The position numbers were made by a program, and so were the translations under genes. The notes under the pieces are model-generated. The model made no database searches, had not been told where the DNA came from, and worked only from the letters and a program-made list of their open reading frames with translations. From the NCBI GenBank assembly GCA_026929865.2, contig CM049404.1, positions 25,822,001 to 25,886,000 of the forward strand: a stretch of 64,000 bases of DNA, read 5' to 3'. Below are positions 1 through 12,146 of the stretch, one piece after another (position 1 is the first letter of the stretch; every line of letters starts with the position of its first letter). Source of the stretch: Hyperoplus lanceolatus (taxonomy: Eukaryota; Chordata; Actinopteri; Uranoscopiformes; Ammodytidae).

Positions 1-208
1 AGATTGAATCAAAACCGACAATTTTACAGTTTTTCATGATGTTATTTGTCTTTTGATGTGTTTTCCCCTGCGTCCACTTTTTTATAACTTTTTCTTATCT
101 CATGCAACTTATGATTCTTCTGCCCTTTCATTGACACATTTTGAAAACTAATTTTTATCGAACTACACACAAAGTTTTTCCCTCACTCTCTTTCTCTCTC
201 TTTCTCTT

Positions 209-316
<108 letters not shown>

Positions 317-464
317 CCCCTATTCTCCCCCTTTTAACTTTCAGGCTCTATTTCAGCTTCTCCAATTCTCACGGTGAGCGTCTCCCATGCTTGATTGGCC
401 GACAATGGCAGACAAACCGTCCAGATGGTGTGCCTGGAAGCCCTGTTGACGGCACTGTGTTCCT

Positions 465-466
<2 letters not shown>

Positions 467-509
<43 letters not shown>

Positions 510-526
510 TGTGTGTGTGTGTGCTG
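467..526. repeat. (GT)n microsatellite
   Basis: Uninterrupted GT run broken once by GAGAGA near 503, then resuming. Open frames across it on the reverse strand are Thr-His artefacts. Confidence 0.95.
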
Positions 527-684
527 TGAGGGGGGGTTGGTCACTCAATCTTTGTTCGATGGGGCACACTTCCTTTGTGCAGCTGAAGTGTGGGAAGCCT
601 GGGACCACAGCGGCTCCCACGTTCCACACAGGCAGGAAGGGAGCGTGTGACTGAGACGTGGCCAGCAGCAGGCGGGTCAGCCAG

Positions 685-685
<1 letters not shown>

Positions 686-738
<53 letters not shown>

Positions 739-760
739 TGGGTGTGGGTGTGGGTGTGTG
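686..760. repeat. (GT)n microsatellite with degenerate GGGTGT tail
   Basis: A GT run of about 50 bp passes into degenerate GTGGGTGTGG units. With the arrays at 212 and 467 it makes the first 0.8 kb strongly microsatellite-rich. From here to about 1960 I see no coding sequence. Confidence 0.93.
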
Positions 761-1981
761 TCTGCGTGTGGTGGGAGGGAAAGTGGATGAGAGTGTGCTG
801 GGGTTTGCCTGATGTGTGAACATGTGCCGGGAGTGTGGAGGCTGTTAGGATGTGTACAGTTGTAACAGTTCTCTTCCCCGGGAGCTTAAAACGTGTACCA
901 TAAAAGTGGACAGAACTTCAAAGCATCAAATCATGGCCACTGAGTCCTGTTCACGGCATATCATCCAGTGTTAGTCTTGTCATCTTCAACAACACTTAAT
1001 TGAGGTTTCCAAGTGCTGAATAGTGTAGTTTCCAAGAGCTGGCTAGAAACCATTTATTCTGACTATTTTGTATACATACACATGTGTTGAGGAAGGACAT
1101 TTAAGGAGAACATAATCAGTAATAAATTAGTAATTTAATTTACCATTAATACCGGAAACGTTTAGCTAAACTGCATCCTCAGACCTGCGTAGGTGTGACT
1201 TGATCAGATTTAACAGACAGTAGCCCCTTTTACACAGCCAGTGAAAGCCGGGAATATGCCGGCCTTTCATTGTCGGGGCAACAAACACAACAAAAAGACA
1301 GGTTGAACCAGAAACTGGGTCATCTGAAGACTATGATGGATGTTTATGTTTAAATTTTGAATAATTATGATCCGTAAAAAAACACCTGATTTCACCTTGC
1401 CCTCTCCAAACCACAAACAAAGCAAAGACACAATAAGACAGAAACTTATTGGCCAAATGTACACAGTAAGATTCAACTACACACATTCTCTTTTCTTCAT
1501 CAAATAGATTTTTTTATTCAGAGTTATTTAACATGCAGTGAAGCTCTTTTTTTCCATTCATCTCTGAGACATCTCAACTGTTGCTCTGCTCCACGAGGGA
1601 AAAGTCTGCCATGTCAAACCGTTGGAAGTGGCTGCTTGTAGGCCTTTACTAACGCATGGCCCTCTGTTACACCCACGTGTGCCTGGTGGCTGAGGCACTT
1701 TGTCCTCAATTACGTTGCGGTGGAGATGACATGAGACAGCGGCGTGCCTCCCTCTGGGGTCACCACTTTCCCATATCAACACACAAGCACTGGGTCAGTC
1801 TCCCAGCTTGCCCCCCTCCCTCCACACACCCCACCCCGGGCTCTTTTCTCTCACAGTCTATTCCTCCACCTGCTCCCCGGAGACACACTCATTGTCCCCA
1901 CGGCCATAAACACTTCATTGAGCATGTGGCAGCCCTGCGTTCCTCAAAGCCCTTCCCAGCGCTCTGATTGGCCGAGGGGAC

Positions 1982-2043
1982 TGTGAGAAAGTCCAACAAG
2001 CCCAAGACCCACACATTCATATGGAGATGTGGGAGTATAAATA
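1982..2043 (+). promoter_or_regulatory. Promoter of the first HES5-type gene: RBPJ-like site and TATA box
   Basis: TGTGAGAA at 1982-1989 fits the RBPJ/Su(H) consensus YGTGDGAA. TATAAATA lies at 2036-2043, and a CCAAT box in reverse orientation (ATTGG) at about 1967. The ATG at 2130 is about 90 bp past the TATA box, giving a plausible short 5' UTR. Notch responsiveness is inferred from the motif and the gene family. Confidence 0.6.
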
Positions 2044-2129
2044 CAGGGGCAGAGGCAGAGGAGAAGGCAGCTCAGACTCAACTCGCTCTTCGTACCGAGC
2101 AGGAAAACTTCGACTCTACTACTACAGCT

Positions 2130-2723
2130 ATGGCACCAACTGTTTTTGGACATGGAACCTTTTCTAAGGAGCCCCTCACTCCTGCTCATAAGGTAAATTT
2201 GATTTCTATAAAGAAACCCAGAACTCCCTTATTGAATTGTGTTCATATTATGTGGAAAAAGTTGGACTATTTTTCTAAATTATTATTTTTTTCCTTTCTT
2301 CAGCTGAGAAAGCCAATGGTTGAGAAACTGCGCAGAGACCGCATCAACACCTGCATCGAGCAGCTGAAATCCCTCCTGGGTGCTGAGTTTGTGAGGCAGC
2401 ACCCCGACTCCAAACAGGAGAAGGCAGACATCCTGGAGATGGCTGTGTCCTACCTGAAAGTCTGGCAGAAGCAGAAGCAGCAGCAGCAGACCACATCCGG
2501 CCTGATGACAGCCAGCGATGGCTACTCCAGCTGTGTGCGGGAGGCTGTCAGCTTCCTGTCCCACTGCGAGGTCCAGACCCAGGCCCACAGACGCCTGCTC
2601 AGCCACTTCCAGGCCGTGCAGGTGTCCAGCAGGGCCCTCTCCCCTCCTGGCTCTCCGCTCCACCACGTCAGCTCCAGCAAGGGAGGGAGCCAGGCCGGGG
2701 CTGCTCTGTGGAGGCCCTGGTAG
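2130..2723 (+). CDS. HES5-family bHLH-WRPW transcriptional repressor (her2/her12-like)
   Basis: Two coding exons, 2130-2192 and 2304-2723, joined at AAG|gtaaat...ttcag|CTG, give 160 residues. The basic region and first helix begin at about residue 22 (LRKPMVEKLRRDRINTCIEQ); the Pro in the basic region is the HES hallmark. Helix 2 (KADILEMAVSYLK) follows at about 57-69, then a poly-Gln stretch, an Orange-like segment (about 90-125), a Ser/Pro-rich tail and a C-terminal WRPW, the Groucho/TLE-recruiting motif. HES5-type proteins are nuclear repressors usually induced by Notch in neural progenitors and presomitic mesoderm. The protein is clearly diverged from the inverted pair at 8.5-12.1 kb. The long open frame running upstream from 1968 and through the intron is not a real N-terminus. 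Which her paralogue this is cannot be settled here. Confidence 0.93.
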   Translation: MAPTVFGHGTFSKEPLTPAHKVNLISIKKPRTPLLNCVHIMWKKLDYFSKLLFFSFLQLRKPMVEKLRRDRINTCIEQLKSLLGAEFVRQHPDSKQEKADILEMAVSYLKVWQKQKQQQQTTSGLMTASDGYSSCVREAVSFLSHCEVQTQAHRRLLSHFQAVQVSSRALSPPGSPLHHVSSSKGGSQAGAALWRPW

Positions 2724-3445
2724 GATGGAGGCAGCATGGCCTCTAATCAGAGAGAAAGAGAACTACGTCTGTGAACGTCATGGACAGAAAGTTGAAGACT
2801 CATTGAAGTCTGTTTTTCTTCTGCTTAGGCAGGAGATTGAATAGTGTGGCGAAATGGGCACAATGTGCCAGTATTCCTTCGGAAGGACTATAATCATTCA
2901 GGTTTTACTGAATTTGTACACCATGTGTATACACATTATACACTTAACAATTTAAAGTGTTTACTCTTTGGTTGTGTTAAGTTTTCCTGTTTCGAAAAAC
3001 AATTATTGAATTTTTGTTTGTTTTGCAAACATCACTGAATCTGTGTCGTAACACCCATGTTGGGTTGAAGCTGTTTAGTGTCTGAAACACTTTTTGATCT
3101 CTGTGCTAAAACTACTGTCTATGTTTGATACTGAGTGTCACTGACTGATATATCTCATCCCATGAATGGATCCAATGGATCCTCTTGTAGTGTAAATCTT
3201 TTTATGATTATACTTGCTTATGACCATATGTAACCAATATTTGGCCTATGGACGAGTGCTACTGTTGTAACTGTTAACTGTTCAGTTGTGATGTTGTTCA
3301 TTATAGATGTTTTTTCATCTTCAAATGAGAATACCTTTTATAAAGGCATTTTATGTTGACATCAATCTTTGTGAAAAGAATCTGTTACATTGCTTCCTTG
3401 AGAAGTTTGTCTTTGAACTGAAATAAATGGAAAGCTTCAAATGAA
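2724..3445 (+). other. 3' UTR of the first HES5-type gene with poly(A) signal
   Basis: AT-rich non-coding sequence follows the stop codon. AATAAA at 3422-3427 is the best polyadenylation signal, so the UTR is about 0.7 kb, long and AU-rich as usual for rapidly turned-over her mRNAs. The exact end is inferred. Confidence 0.55.
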
Positions 3446-6400
3446 GTTTTGCAAACATAAACAGTACTTGTGTTTTTCAATTTTGTCATGAAATAATCTG
3501 CATTGCTGAGTGTCTAAGGGTGAATAATAGTTAAAACACTGCACAAAAAGCAGTAGTTTGTGTGTCAGTCTTCAATGACAGAATGAATATTCAACAAATT
3601 CCTATAAGAAGGAGCAGATAGAACTCCATTAAGGACTACATATTTAAATCCAGTCATACCAGAGCATATATCAACACAGCATTTAACTAACAGCACACCT
3701 TGCTCAAAGTATAGCGACAGCAAAGAAATCTGGTCTTGACACCTGTAGCAATAGTCAGTATTAGTCTGTGTAGTTAAAAATGGCCTACTGTCCCAGATAG
3801 TCATATCTCACTGTGACTGTGCACATTCTATTTATTTTGCTGCAGTCTTGATGTTCACCACTCCATAACTTCACACACATTGCATTGGAAGTTTTGAAGA
3901 ACCAATTCAAAAATCGTGAAAAAGCCAAGATTAGGCAAGACCATGCATATAAATCTAATTCCATGCTGTTCATCATGCAAAAAGTCATACCAACAATATG
4001 TACTTAAAGGTTAAAGGTTACAACTGAATCACAACTTAAAGGTTGTGATTCTTTATTCAACACACTTGTGAAAAGAAAAGAAATGCATTTGTTCTGGTCC
4101 AAAAAGCTAAAGCTATATAATGATATCTACATTGGAGAGGTTCAGTATTAGTAAAAGCAGAAGTGCTGCACATTTAAACTGCATTACAATTCAGGTCTTA
4201 CTAATGTTAATAGTAAATGTACATGGATTTGTTTGCAATGCTGATATTTCACTTTTAGGGTAAATCATCTTTAATGACTAATGGATTTTACTTCAACAGA
4301 TGTGCTCGAACATCTGTATGTTTAAAAAATAAAGTTAATGCTTCAGGGACATTTTTGACTGCAGGTGGTTGTGCATCTGCTTTTTGCCGCCAAAAACTTT
4401 GTTTCCAAGTATTTCCCACAGGGATCATTCAAGTTCCATCTTATTTGACCTTGCCGCCGCACAGGTGTTCAAAAGGGTGAAAACCAGGGGTGTGTAGACA
4501 CCCCCTCACGTCCAACCTCTGTCGTGGGGGCCGTGGCACGCTGTCTTGTGCTTGAATTATGTCTCAAGTGCCACAAAAGTCTTTCACAACTATTTGTGTG
4601 TGTGTAGAAGTTGTGGGGAATGTGGTATGCCATGGGACTTTCTCAGGGTCTAGCTGGCCAGGCCAGATGGTGGGGCTAATGCTGCCTCCCCTCCCCCTTC
4701 AACAGGAGATCAAACACCGTAGCTAATGTGATGTGTAACAAGACACACTTCTATTGTTCCTTCTCTGGGCCAGTGAATAGGCGCCGAGTGTGGGAAACGG
4801 GAGATACCACACTCACAGAGAGATGGCTGACGGGAAGCCGCTCTGCCCCGCCGCAGGTCTGAACGACGGCCGAGACTTTATGGCAGAAATTCAGGGCTCT
4901 CAGGCTGCTGGTGGGAGGGGAACTCGTCTTCACACACACTTGTAGACAAAGACCCCAAGCAGCCGTGTACTGCACACTCACTTTCAGTGGAGGCACAGAT
5001 TCACACAAACATGGTAAATCAATTGAGAGGGCAGATAATAAAGCCAAACATGGATGTGACTTGACAGATTGGCAGTTACCGTGCTTCTAAATGCCTCAGT
5101 GAGGACAAGAGAGTTACAGACATGATATTAGAAAGAGACACATTTACTTAATATACGTCAAAATGCAAAAACAAGGCAAGAAACAATATAGTGTTGATAG
5201 TAAGAAAAGTATAGAGGTGCTTCTTGGATATGGTGCAGGTGCCATGATTGAAATGTAAAGATCCACATGTCAGACACCTGCTCAGAAGGATTACTTAATT
5301 AAACATTAGATCTTCTTATCTTATTGTATATTGTATAACCGTTTTATATCTTATTATAACAAGCTCCATTGCTGACTATTCTTTAAAGGTTTCAGACAAT
5401 AACGTCAACTAAGCCTAAAAGGAAACATATGACCCTTTAAAAAAACAAAGCTGATGAGACTTTGTTGCTCCAGACTTTGTAGCTTTTCTTTTACCTAAGT
5501 AACATATTTAAATGGAATAGTGTTTCTGTTGTGGCATTTCTTCTTTGACTAAATAAAAACTTTGATCACTTCTTTCAGCATTGTAGTTTGGTGTCTGAAT
5601 CTGTGAAGTAAAGAGTCAACACATAGAGGCAGACACACTGCTCTGTGCCAGGCAGTGCTGCTAGTTGACTTGATTTTTCCCAGATGGACCGGGACACAGA
5701 CTTTTCTGTTTGTCCGGCAACAAAAGATCAATTAACATTCCCAGCGAAGCACTGAGGAGCGGCATGGCTTTTGTAGCTCATTTACCCTGATGCTATGGTG
5801 GGAAACTTGGGAGACAGCTCTACTCACACTGCGCCCACAAGGCTGGCTTCACATCTTGGGCCAGTCGGCCCTCAGAGGCACACTGCCAGTAAACTCATAA
5901 TGCCATTAACTTGACTCTAATTTGACATGGTTCATTTACCACAGAATCTACAGGCCTTCAGGGGAACTCAAGACAAAAGTGTATGATTAAACGTTGCATA
6001 GGCCTACAGTTTGTCTGTAGGACTTTGTGACTAAATACGTGAAGAAAAAAAACAATAATCCAAATTTGATCTCACCACATTATAATTGAACATGCAGTTT
6101 AGTGTAGCCTTAGCCTAAAGAAATATTAAACCAAATAGCTGATGAGTATATTATTTGAATTGAATCGGTTACAAACTCGAACTTTAGCTAACTGAATTTG
6201 TGGGGGCCAGTCATAATGTTACAAGTGTCTTCCATATATTAATTAATTATCAATGACACACCCATGTAAATCATCATGCAGGCCTTTTTACATGATTCTT
6301 AAGAGATTGAACATTTTTATAAATTACATTTTTTTCTGAGAAAACTCTGGCTGCCTCTTTCTCTTTTCTTTGGTCATGCTTTCCGATGTAAAGTCCTTAT

Positions 6401-6710
6401 TGTGGCTCTGCATGACTTCTAATAGTAGCAAATTCGCTCCCACCCTTGTTTGTTTGGGGGGACAACAAAACTGATCAAAGTCCTGCTGTGTGAATGCATA
6501 CAGGTGCGCACGAGATCATTTGTCACCTCTATTACTGCGCACGCGGCGCTCAGTATTTGGCTCGCGCTGCCGAGAACGTGCCACACTTGTCTGCTTTCAC
6601 ACCTGGTGCACGAGCCAGCAATAGCCTTTGATCCGCACGGCTCTCTTCAAGATATTATTATTGTGTGTCTTCGCACGTTGTTGTTGTTGTGGGTCGCGAG
6701 CCTGGTGAGA
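3446..6710. other. Intergenic, no gene recognised; candidate regulatory DNA
   Basis: No open frame here resembles a protein. The stretch lies between HES5-type genes and carries two perfect RBPJ-type octamers, TTCCCACA at 4413-4420 and TGTGGGAA at 4789-4796. I saw no tRNA or other structured RNA. Confidence 0.5.
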
Positions 6711-7350
6711 TTAACCCTTATGCCCTATTAAAAAAAAAGTTACACTGGGTCCGTTCGGTACATTTTGTGTATTTTGACCTTTAAATTGCATTAAAATTAT
6801 GAAAGATCAATATTTTTTCACACATTTTTTCCCATATTTTTCATTAAGGGTTTTTTGTTTAATCTATGTGATGATTTAATTAATCACAACTAAAACTTAA
6901 CCCTTTAGATGCCAGTTTTGATCATATACCACCAACCGCTTTTTTGAAAAATATACTAAAATTCAATATTATTATTATTTGTTTTTACTTTGATTATTAT
7001 TAATATCACCGGCTCACCCATCTGAACAATAGGTGAGAAAATTGAATTTGGGGTATTATTACTTTTTGAATAATGTCAGATTGAAGAAAAAAAAGTTAGA
7101 TTTCTACCTTTGACATACATTATAACGAAACTGTTTGGCAACCCGCTTCTAAATTAAAGTGAAACATTTCTTTTGCCTCTGATTTCCCATTTTATTGCAG
7201 AAAACACAATGCAATTGGGTAAAATGAAAGAGAATAGTACAAATTTACCTATTTTATCACCTCTTTTATCATAATCTTTATTTCAAAATATGAGTTTTTC
7301 ACTAAAACTACAAAATAACAGCACTTTTTTTGTGTGTGAGTACGTGTGTA

Positions 7351-7398
<48 letters not shown>

Positions 7399-7786
7399 CA
7401 TATATATATATATACACACACATACACACCCAATTTTATTTTGTCATGGGGCTAAAATGGGGCATTTTTTTATTGACCTTATTTTTACATAGACTTATCA
7501 GGTTTAATAGAGAGAAATGGGAAATTACAGTCAAAATTATTTTTGACTTTAATTTAAAAATGGTCGTTACAATGGAAGTCAATGGTACAAATTGTGTACT
7601 TAACAGTGTAACAAAAACATCTCACACAGTCAAAATTAAGTATGGATGAAACTCAGACTATCCAAACTTCATTGAAAAACACACCTCCTTACCAAATGTT
7701 AGCTATAGGGGACAATCATAGCCAAAATCATCTCAAAAATGCAACCCCAGATACACAAATTTCCACTAACGGGGCATAAGGGTTAA
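6711..7786. mobile_element. Non-autonomous piggyBac-like DNA element with TTAA target duplication
   Basis: The left end reads TTAA-CCCTTATGCCC (6711-6725) and the right end GGGCATAAGGG-TTAA (7772-7786): perfect 11-bp terminal inverted repeats bounded by TTAA on both sides. TTAA duplications with CCC-starting ends are typical of piggyBac-type transposons. The 1068-bp body (6715-7782) has no transposase frame. It carries an imperfect internal copy of the end (TTAACCCTTTAGATGCC, from about 6898) and a GT/TA/CA microsatellite at about 7341-7428. Kolobok elements also use TTAA, so the superfamily is an inference. Confidence 0.8.
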
Positions 7787-8344
7787 AAAAGAAAAGAAAA
7801 GTAACGGTGACTTGAAGAAGTGCGTAGCTTGAAAAGTAACAGGTGGAAAAATAAAACATTGAAGTCAGTCTTTAACGTAAATGCTTTACCTCCTCCTTTC
7901 TTTTTCACTCTGTCCTTCCTATTTTAAACATGCTCAGCCTTACTGTGATGTGACTGTGTGAACCTTTCTCATGAAAACACGTTGACACATGTCCAATTGC
8001 CCCCTGTCTGTTGGACCAAAGTGCCTATAGAGGAAGGGATGCCCTCTTTGAAGAGAAAATGAAAGCCATCAGCTTATATTACTTTATTGCAGGGAAGCTT
8101 TTGGTCTTTAATTGCTTTCTCCCCCTTCCTTTGAAGAAGTGTACTTTCATGAGCATAATTTTTACCTTATTTCTATCTAAAAAATGTCATTCTGACCCCC
8201 AGTCCTTGTTAATTCCTCAGGTGACCGCTGGGTAACACGTTAATTACCTGTTGCTCATCTTGGGACCTGCCCTGCACAGATAACAGGCTGCCTGAGTTAT
8301 TGACATGTCTACCATTGTTGTGCTGGGAGTCCCACAGGTCTGAG

Positions 8345-8406
8345 TGTGGGAACCCCAGCCCTCGCTCAGCCACATGGCTTTGTTATGCTAATGTCTCAGT
8401 ATAAAT
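8345..8406 (+). promoter_or_regulatory. Promoter of HES5-type gene, plus-strand copy: RBPJ site, POU-like site, TATA box
   Basis: TGTGGGAA at 8345-8352 is a perfect RBPJ/Su(H) site, with TCCCACA in the opposite orientation about 15 bp upstream. ATGCTAAT (about 8386-8393) resembles a POU site. TATAAAT at 8400-8406 lies 77 bp before the ATG at 8483. The inverted sister gene keeps the POU-like site but not the RBPJ octamer. Confidence 0.6.
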
Positions 8407-9361
8407 TGAGGAGCAGCTCCCCCAGAGACATCACAGCTCACACTGCCTTCCAGAAGAAGCAGCTACCTTCACCTGCACAGACATGGCTCCCTGCTCCACC
8501 AGCTACTCCTCTGTTCACCACATCAGGATCTCTGAGAGAGACAACATAAAGGTGAGTTCTGGAGAAGGTTTTAATGGCTTTACATCAGCTTGCACAGTAC
8601 AAATGTTTTAATGTTTACTGCTGAATTTGAATCATGAGCTCACCTATACGTATCTCTTCTTCCACCAGTTGAGAAAACCTGCTGTGGAGAAAATGCGCAG
8701 AGATCGCATCAACAGCTGCATCGAGCAGCTCAAGCTCATCCTGGAGAAGGAGTTCCACCAGCAGGAGCCCAACTCCAAGCTGGAGAAAGCCGACATCCTG
8801 GAGATGACCGTGAGCTTCCTGAGGCAGCAGCTGCAGCAGCAGCCGGGCCTCGCTCAGAGCGACTACAACCAAGGCTACTCTCACTGCTGGAAGGACTCTG
8901 TGCACTTCCTCTCTCCAACACACGCCTCTGTCACTCCTCTGCAGGCCCTCCATCAGCAGCAGAGAACCAGCAGCTCCTCTCCAGTCTGCTCCAGCCTCAG
9001 GCCCACCACACTGCAGGACAGCAGCAGCAGCAGAGAGGTCGTGTGGAGGCCTTGGTAGACACTCTGACTCACTGACACTCTGAGACCTGAGGGAAGCTGC
9101 ACTCTTCCTCACTGTTATGTAGGAAATATGTTTCCAGCCTGCTCAGTACTGACGGATGCCCTTATTGTCTCGTCATATTGATGGACACGTAGTAACTGCA
9201 AAGGCTCTCACTCAGCCTATTTGAAGATGGTCCTGCTGTACTTTGATTCACGTCTGATTTTTTTGCTTTTTTATTGTGTTTAAAGCTAGTTAATTTTGAG
9301 TGATGATGGTTTAGTTAAATCTTCTGAAATTACTGTTTACTCCAGTGGAGTTTATCTGTGG
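8352..9361 (+). repeat. Inverted duplication, left arm (HES5-type gene)
   Basis: This block is repeated in reverse orientation at about 11267-12300. It covers the proximal promoter, both exons, the intron and about 300 bp of 3' UTR. Exon 2 encodes identical residues in both arms. Similarity falls away upstream of the RBPJ site and after about 9361. The spacer is about 1.9 kb. Confidence 0.9.
8483..9058 (+). CDS. HES5-family bHLH-WRPW repressor (her4/her15-like), plus-strand copy
   Basis: Exons 8483-8551 and 8669-9058, with canonical splice sites (AAAG|gtgagt, ccaccag|TTG), encode 152 residues. Residues 1-23 are a short N-terminus; the HES basic region with Pro (LRKPAVEKMRRDRINSCIEQ) starts at 24; helix 2 (LEKADILEMTVSFLRQQ) is at about 59-75. 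A short Gln tract, an Orange-like segment (YSHCWKDSVHFLS) and a Ser-rich tail follow, ending in WRPW. The basic region binds E-/N-box DNA and WRPW recruits Groucho/TLE. The protein matches the minus-strand copy at 11571-12146 except for Ile14, which is Ser there. The inverted near-identical pairing resembles the paired her15 loci of other teleosts, but the paralogue name is not proven. Confidence 0.95.
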
Positions 9362-9461
9362 ACTGATTGATGTAACACTATACGTATGTGCTATACTGTG
9401 TTCAATTGACAGCTGCTGTTGAGAATATTTCTCTTCTGTTCCGAATGAGTTATGCCAAATT

Positions 9462-9503
9462 TAATGTATGATGATGGTGATGATGATGATGAAGATGATG
9501 ATG

Positions 9504-9547
<44 letters not shown>

Positions 9548-9652
9548 TGATGATGATGTGTGTGTGTGTGTGTGTGTGATGATGATGATGGTGTGTGTGT
9601 GTGTGTGTGTGTGTGCGTGTGCGTGTGTGCGTACGTGCGTGCATGCGTGGAA
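9462..9652. repeat. Compound microsatellite (TGA)n/(TG)n
   Basis: Alternating blocks of TGATGA and TGTG, at least three of each, ending in a degenerate GTGCGTGC tract. It sits in the spacer beside the left arm of the HES5-type inverted duplication. Long open frames here are Met/Cys/Val or His/Thr artefacts. Confidence 0.95.
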
Positions 9653-9761
9653 TTGAATGCATGATAAATATGTTAATGGAGGCTGATATTGCTGTTCTGA
9701 TCTCATTAAGGCTCTTAGTACGTATTCCTAACAAATATATGACAATTTACAATAAAAAGAT

Positions 9762-11183
9762 ACAATCATTGAAAAAATAATTATTGATTCCAGATTTTCC
9801 CCCCCCCACAAGATTACATATATGTACTCTAATAGAGAATTTAAAATGTTTTATTTTTGAAGATGACTTGAAACATTGATACCGGCATTGTTTTGGCCAA
9901 TTTTTTGATGCCAATTTAATGTTTGGTACAGGAAGCAACATATATCCATTTGTTTCACAGTTAGAAGTCTAAAAGGGAATTAAAATACTTCTAAAATACT
10001 TTTCTATCATTCGCTTTAAGCAGTATCTATTAGGAAACACAACAGCATTTATTTACATTTTAAATTTCAAAATCCCTTGAGACCAAACAGAAACAATGTT
10101 CACACATCAATACACAGGCAAAGCATTGAGTGGCTTTCTTGACTTAAAAATAATGGCAGGTGTGAGGTTTGGCAGAATTATCTCAGTTGGAATGTTTATG
10201 TTTTGTTTATATATTACATTTTCTGAATAACTCCATCTAATATCCTGGTTATGACCGTGTTTTGGGGTTATTCAGATCACGTCATGCTCAGGTGAAGAGC
10301 TTATCCTGGTTTCAGAAACCTGGATATGTGACCAGGGGCCTATTGCACAAAACCAAGTTAAGGGATTAAGCCGGGATATTTTGGTTATCCTGGGATACTT
10401 TAGTACTTCAATACTATTGTGTATTGCTTAATTTTGTATTAACCTGTGTTAAAGTAGCCACCCACATAAAGGGCTACATTTTCACTCAGTTAAATAGTTC
10501 TGCTGGAATAACCAGATGGAAACCAAACCAAAATACTGTGACCGAACTCTGTTGCTACAGAAGATCTTAAGAAATCAACACACTGCAGGTAGACGATAAC
10601 AAACCTTGATGCTGTAAACTAGGTATAAATAGCCAGGAAACAAGTGTGTATGTAAAACACTCAAGAAATGTTGTTTAGTTTTGAATAGCATAGGTTGTAG
10701 TTAATAATTCATAGACGTACACACAAGTTAAAGAAAAGTATAAATATATTTTATTGGAAAGACAAATTTGAGATTTAAGACTTGTTAACATGTGTTTCAC
10801 CATTACATCTTATTTCAAATGCACAGCATTTACCTACAATATAATGTATAACAATAGACTTTCACAGTATACATATGTAAGCTGCATTTCTTTGCAATTT
10901 GTCAAATATACTCTTCCTTTATCAAAGGCAAATAAGTCACAACAGACATGTTCAGCAAACCATTCTAGTTTCAAGCATAATGTGACATAAACATTTAACT
11001 TTAGAACAAGTTTAACTTCACACAATGACGATTTATCTTAGTTACACAAAGTAACAAAACACTCATAATATCCTCACTGTGAGGCACGAGGAGCCTGTGT
11101 GTTGCAGGATATCCAGTGTGAACCTATGATCAGGGGGATATAATCCCTATTACATATATTCGCATCAATATGATGAAACACTA
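9762..11183. other. Spacer of the inverted HES5-type pair, no gene recognised
   Basis: AT-rich DNA with no protein-like frame. It holds the 3' flanks of the two convergent genes: AATAAA at 9751-9756 just upstream could serve the plus-strand gene, and TTTATT at 10750-10755 (AATAAA on minus) the minus-strand gene. A stretch around 10315-10400 ('aggggcctattgcac') looks like dispersed repeat but was not delimited. Confidence 0.4.
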
Positions 11184-11570
11184 AAAAACACTGAGCAGGC
11201 TGGAAACATATTTCTTCATAGTGAGGGAGAGTGCAGCTACCAAGTGTCTGAGAGTCAGAGTCTCATACCACAGATAAACTCCACTGGAGTAAACAGTAAT
11301 TTCAGAAGATTTAACTAAACCATCATCACTCAAAATTAACTAGCTTTAAACACAATAAAAAAGCAAAAAAATCAGACGTGAATCAAAGAACAGCAGGACC
11401 ATCTTCAAATAGGCTGAGTGAGAGCCTTTGCAGTTACTACGTGTCCATCAATATGACGAGACAATAAGGGCAACCGTCAGTACTGAGCAGGCTGGAAACA
11501 TATTTCCTACATAACAGTGAGGAAGAGTGCAGCTTCCCTCAGGTCTCAGAGTGTCAGTGAGTCAGAGTGT

Positions 11571-12146
11571 CTACCAAGGCCTCCACACGACCTCTCTGCT
11601 GCTGCTGCTGTCCTGCAGTGTGGTGGGCCTGAGGCTGGAGCAGACTGGAGAGGAGCTGCTGGTTCTCTGCTGCTGATGGAGGGCCTGCAGAGGAGTGACA
11701 GAGGCGTGTGTTGGAGAGAGGAAGTGCACAGAGTCCTTCCAGCAGTGAGAGTAGCCTTGGTTGTAGTCGCTCTGAGCGAGGCCCGGCTGCTGCTGCAGCT
11801 GCTGCCTCAGGAAGCTCACGGTCATCTCCAGGATGTCGGCTTTCTCCAGCTTGGAGTTGGGCTCCTGCTGGTGGAACTCCTTCTCCAGGATGAGCTTGAG
11901 CTGCTCGATGCAGCTGTTGATGCGATCTCTGCGCATTTTCTCCACAGCAGGTTTTCTCAACTGGTGGAAGAAGAGAGACGTATAGGTGAGCTCATGATTC
12001 AAATTCAGCAGTAAACATTAAAACATTTGTACTGTGCAAGCTGATGTAAAGCCATTACAACCTTCTCCAGGACTCACCTTTATGTTGTCTCTCTCAGAGA
12101 TCCTGCTGTGGTGAACAGAGGAGTAGCTGGTGGAGCAGGGAGCCAT
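11571..12146 (-). CDS. HES5-family bHLH-WRPW repressor (her4/her15-like), minus-strand copy
   Basis: Exon 1 is 12078-12146 and exon 2 is 11571-11960 on the minus strand, with the same splice sites and 152-residue length as the plus-strand twin. Exon 2 (bHLH, Orange-like region, WRPW) is identical in protein sequence; exon 1 differs by Ile14Ser. The two genes are transcribed towards each other. Its TATA box (TATAAAA, 12244-12250) and the roughly 30 bp downstream differ from the twin, and the RBPJ octamer is not preserved, so expression may have diverged although the protein is unchanged. HES5-type proteins repress proneural genes downstream of Notch. Confidence 0.95.

Noticed and set aside
1968..2129. 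N-terminal extension of the first HES5-type gene (251-residue frame)
   Set aside because: It begins upstream of the TATA box and reads through the intron 2193-2303. The ATG at 2130 with splicing gives the family-typical protein.
7290..7649. 119-residue frame inside the TTAA-bounded element
   Set aside because: It starts in low-complexity DNA and crosses a GT/TA microsatellite; no transposase motifs.
8325..8352. Canonical Su(H) paired site in front of the plus-strand HES5-type gene
   Set aside because: The two half-sites are oriented TCCCACA...TGTGGGAA, the opposite of the head-to-head arrangement in HES1-type paired sites, and one lacks a base of the consensus. Only a single good site is claimed.
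8615..9112. 165-residue antisense frame over the HES5-type gene, repeated at 11517-12014
   Set aside because: It is the reverse shadow of the GC-rich coding exon; Leu-rich composition mirrors the Gln/Ser-rich sense frame.
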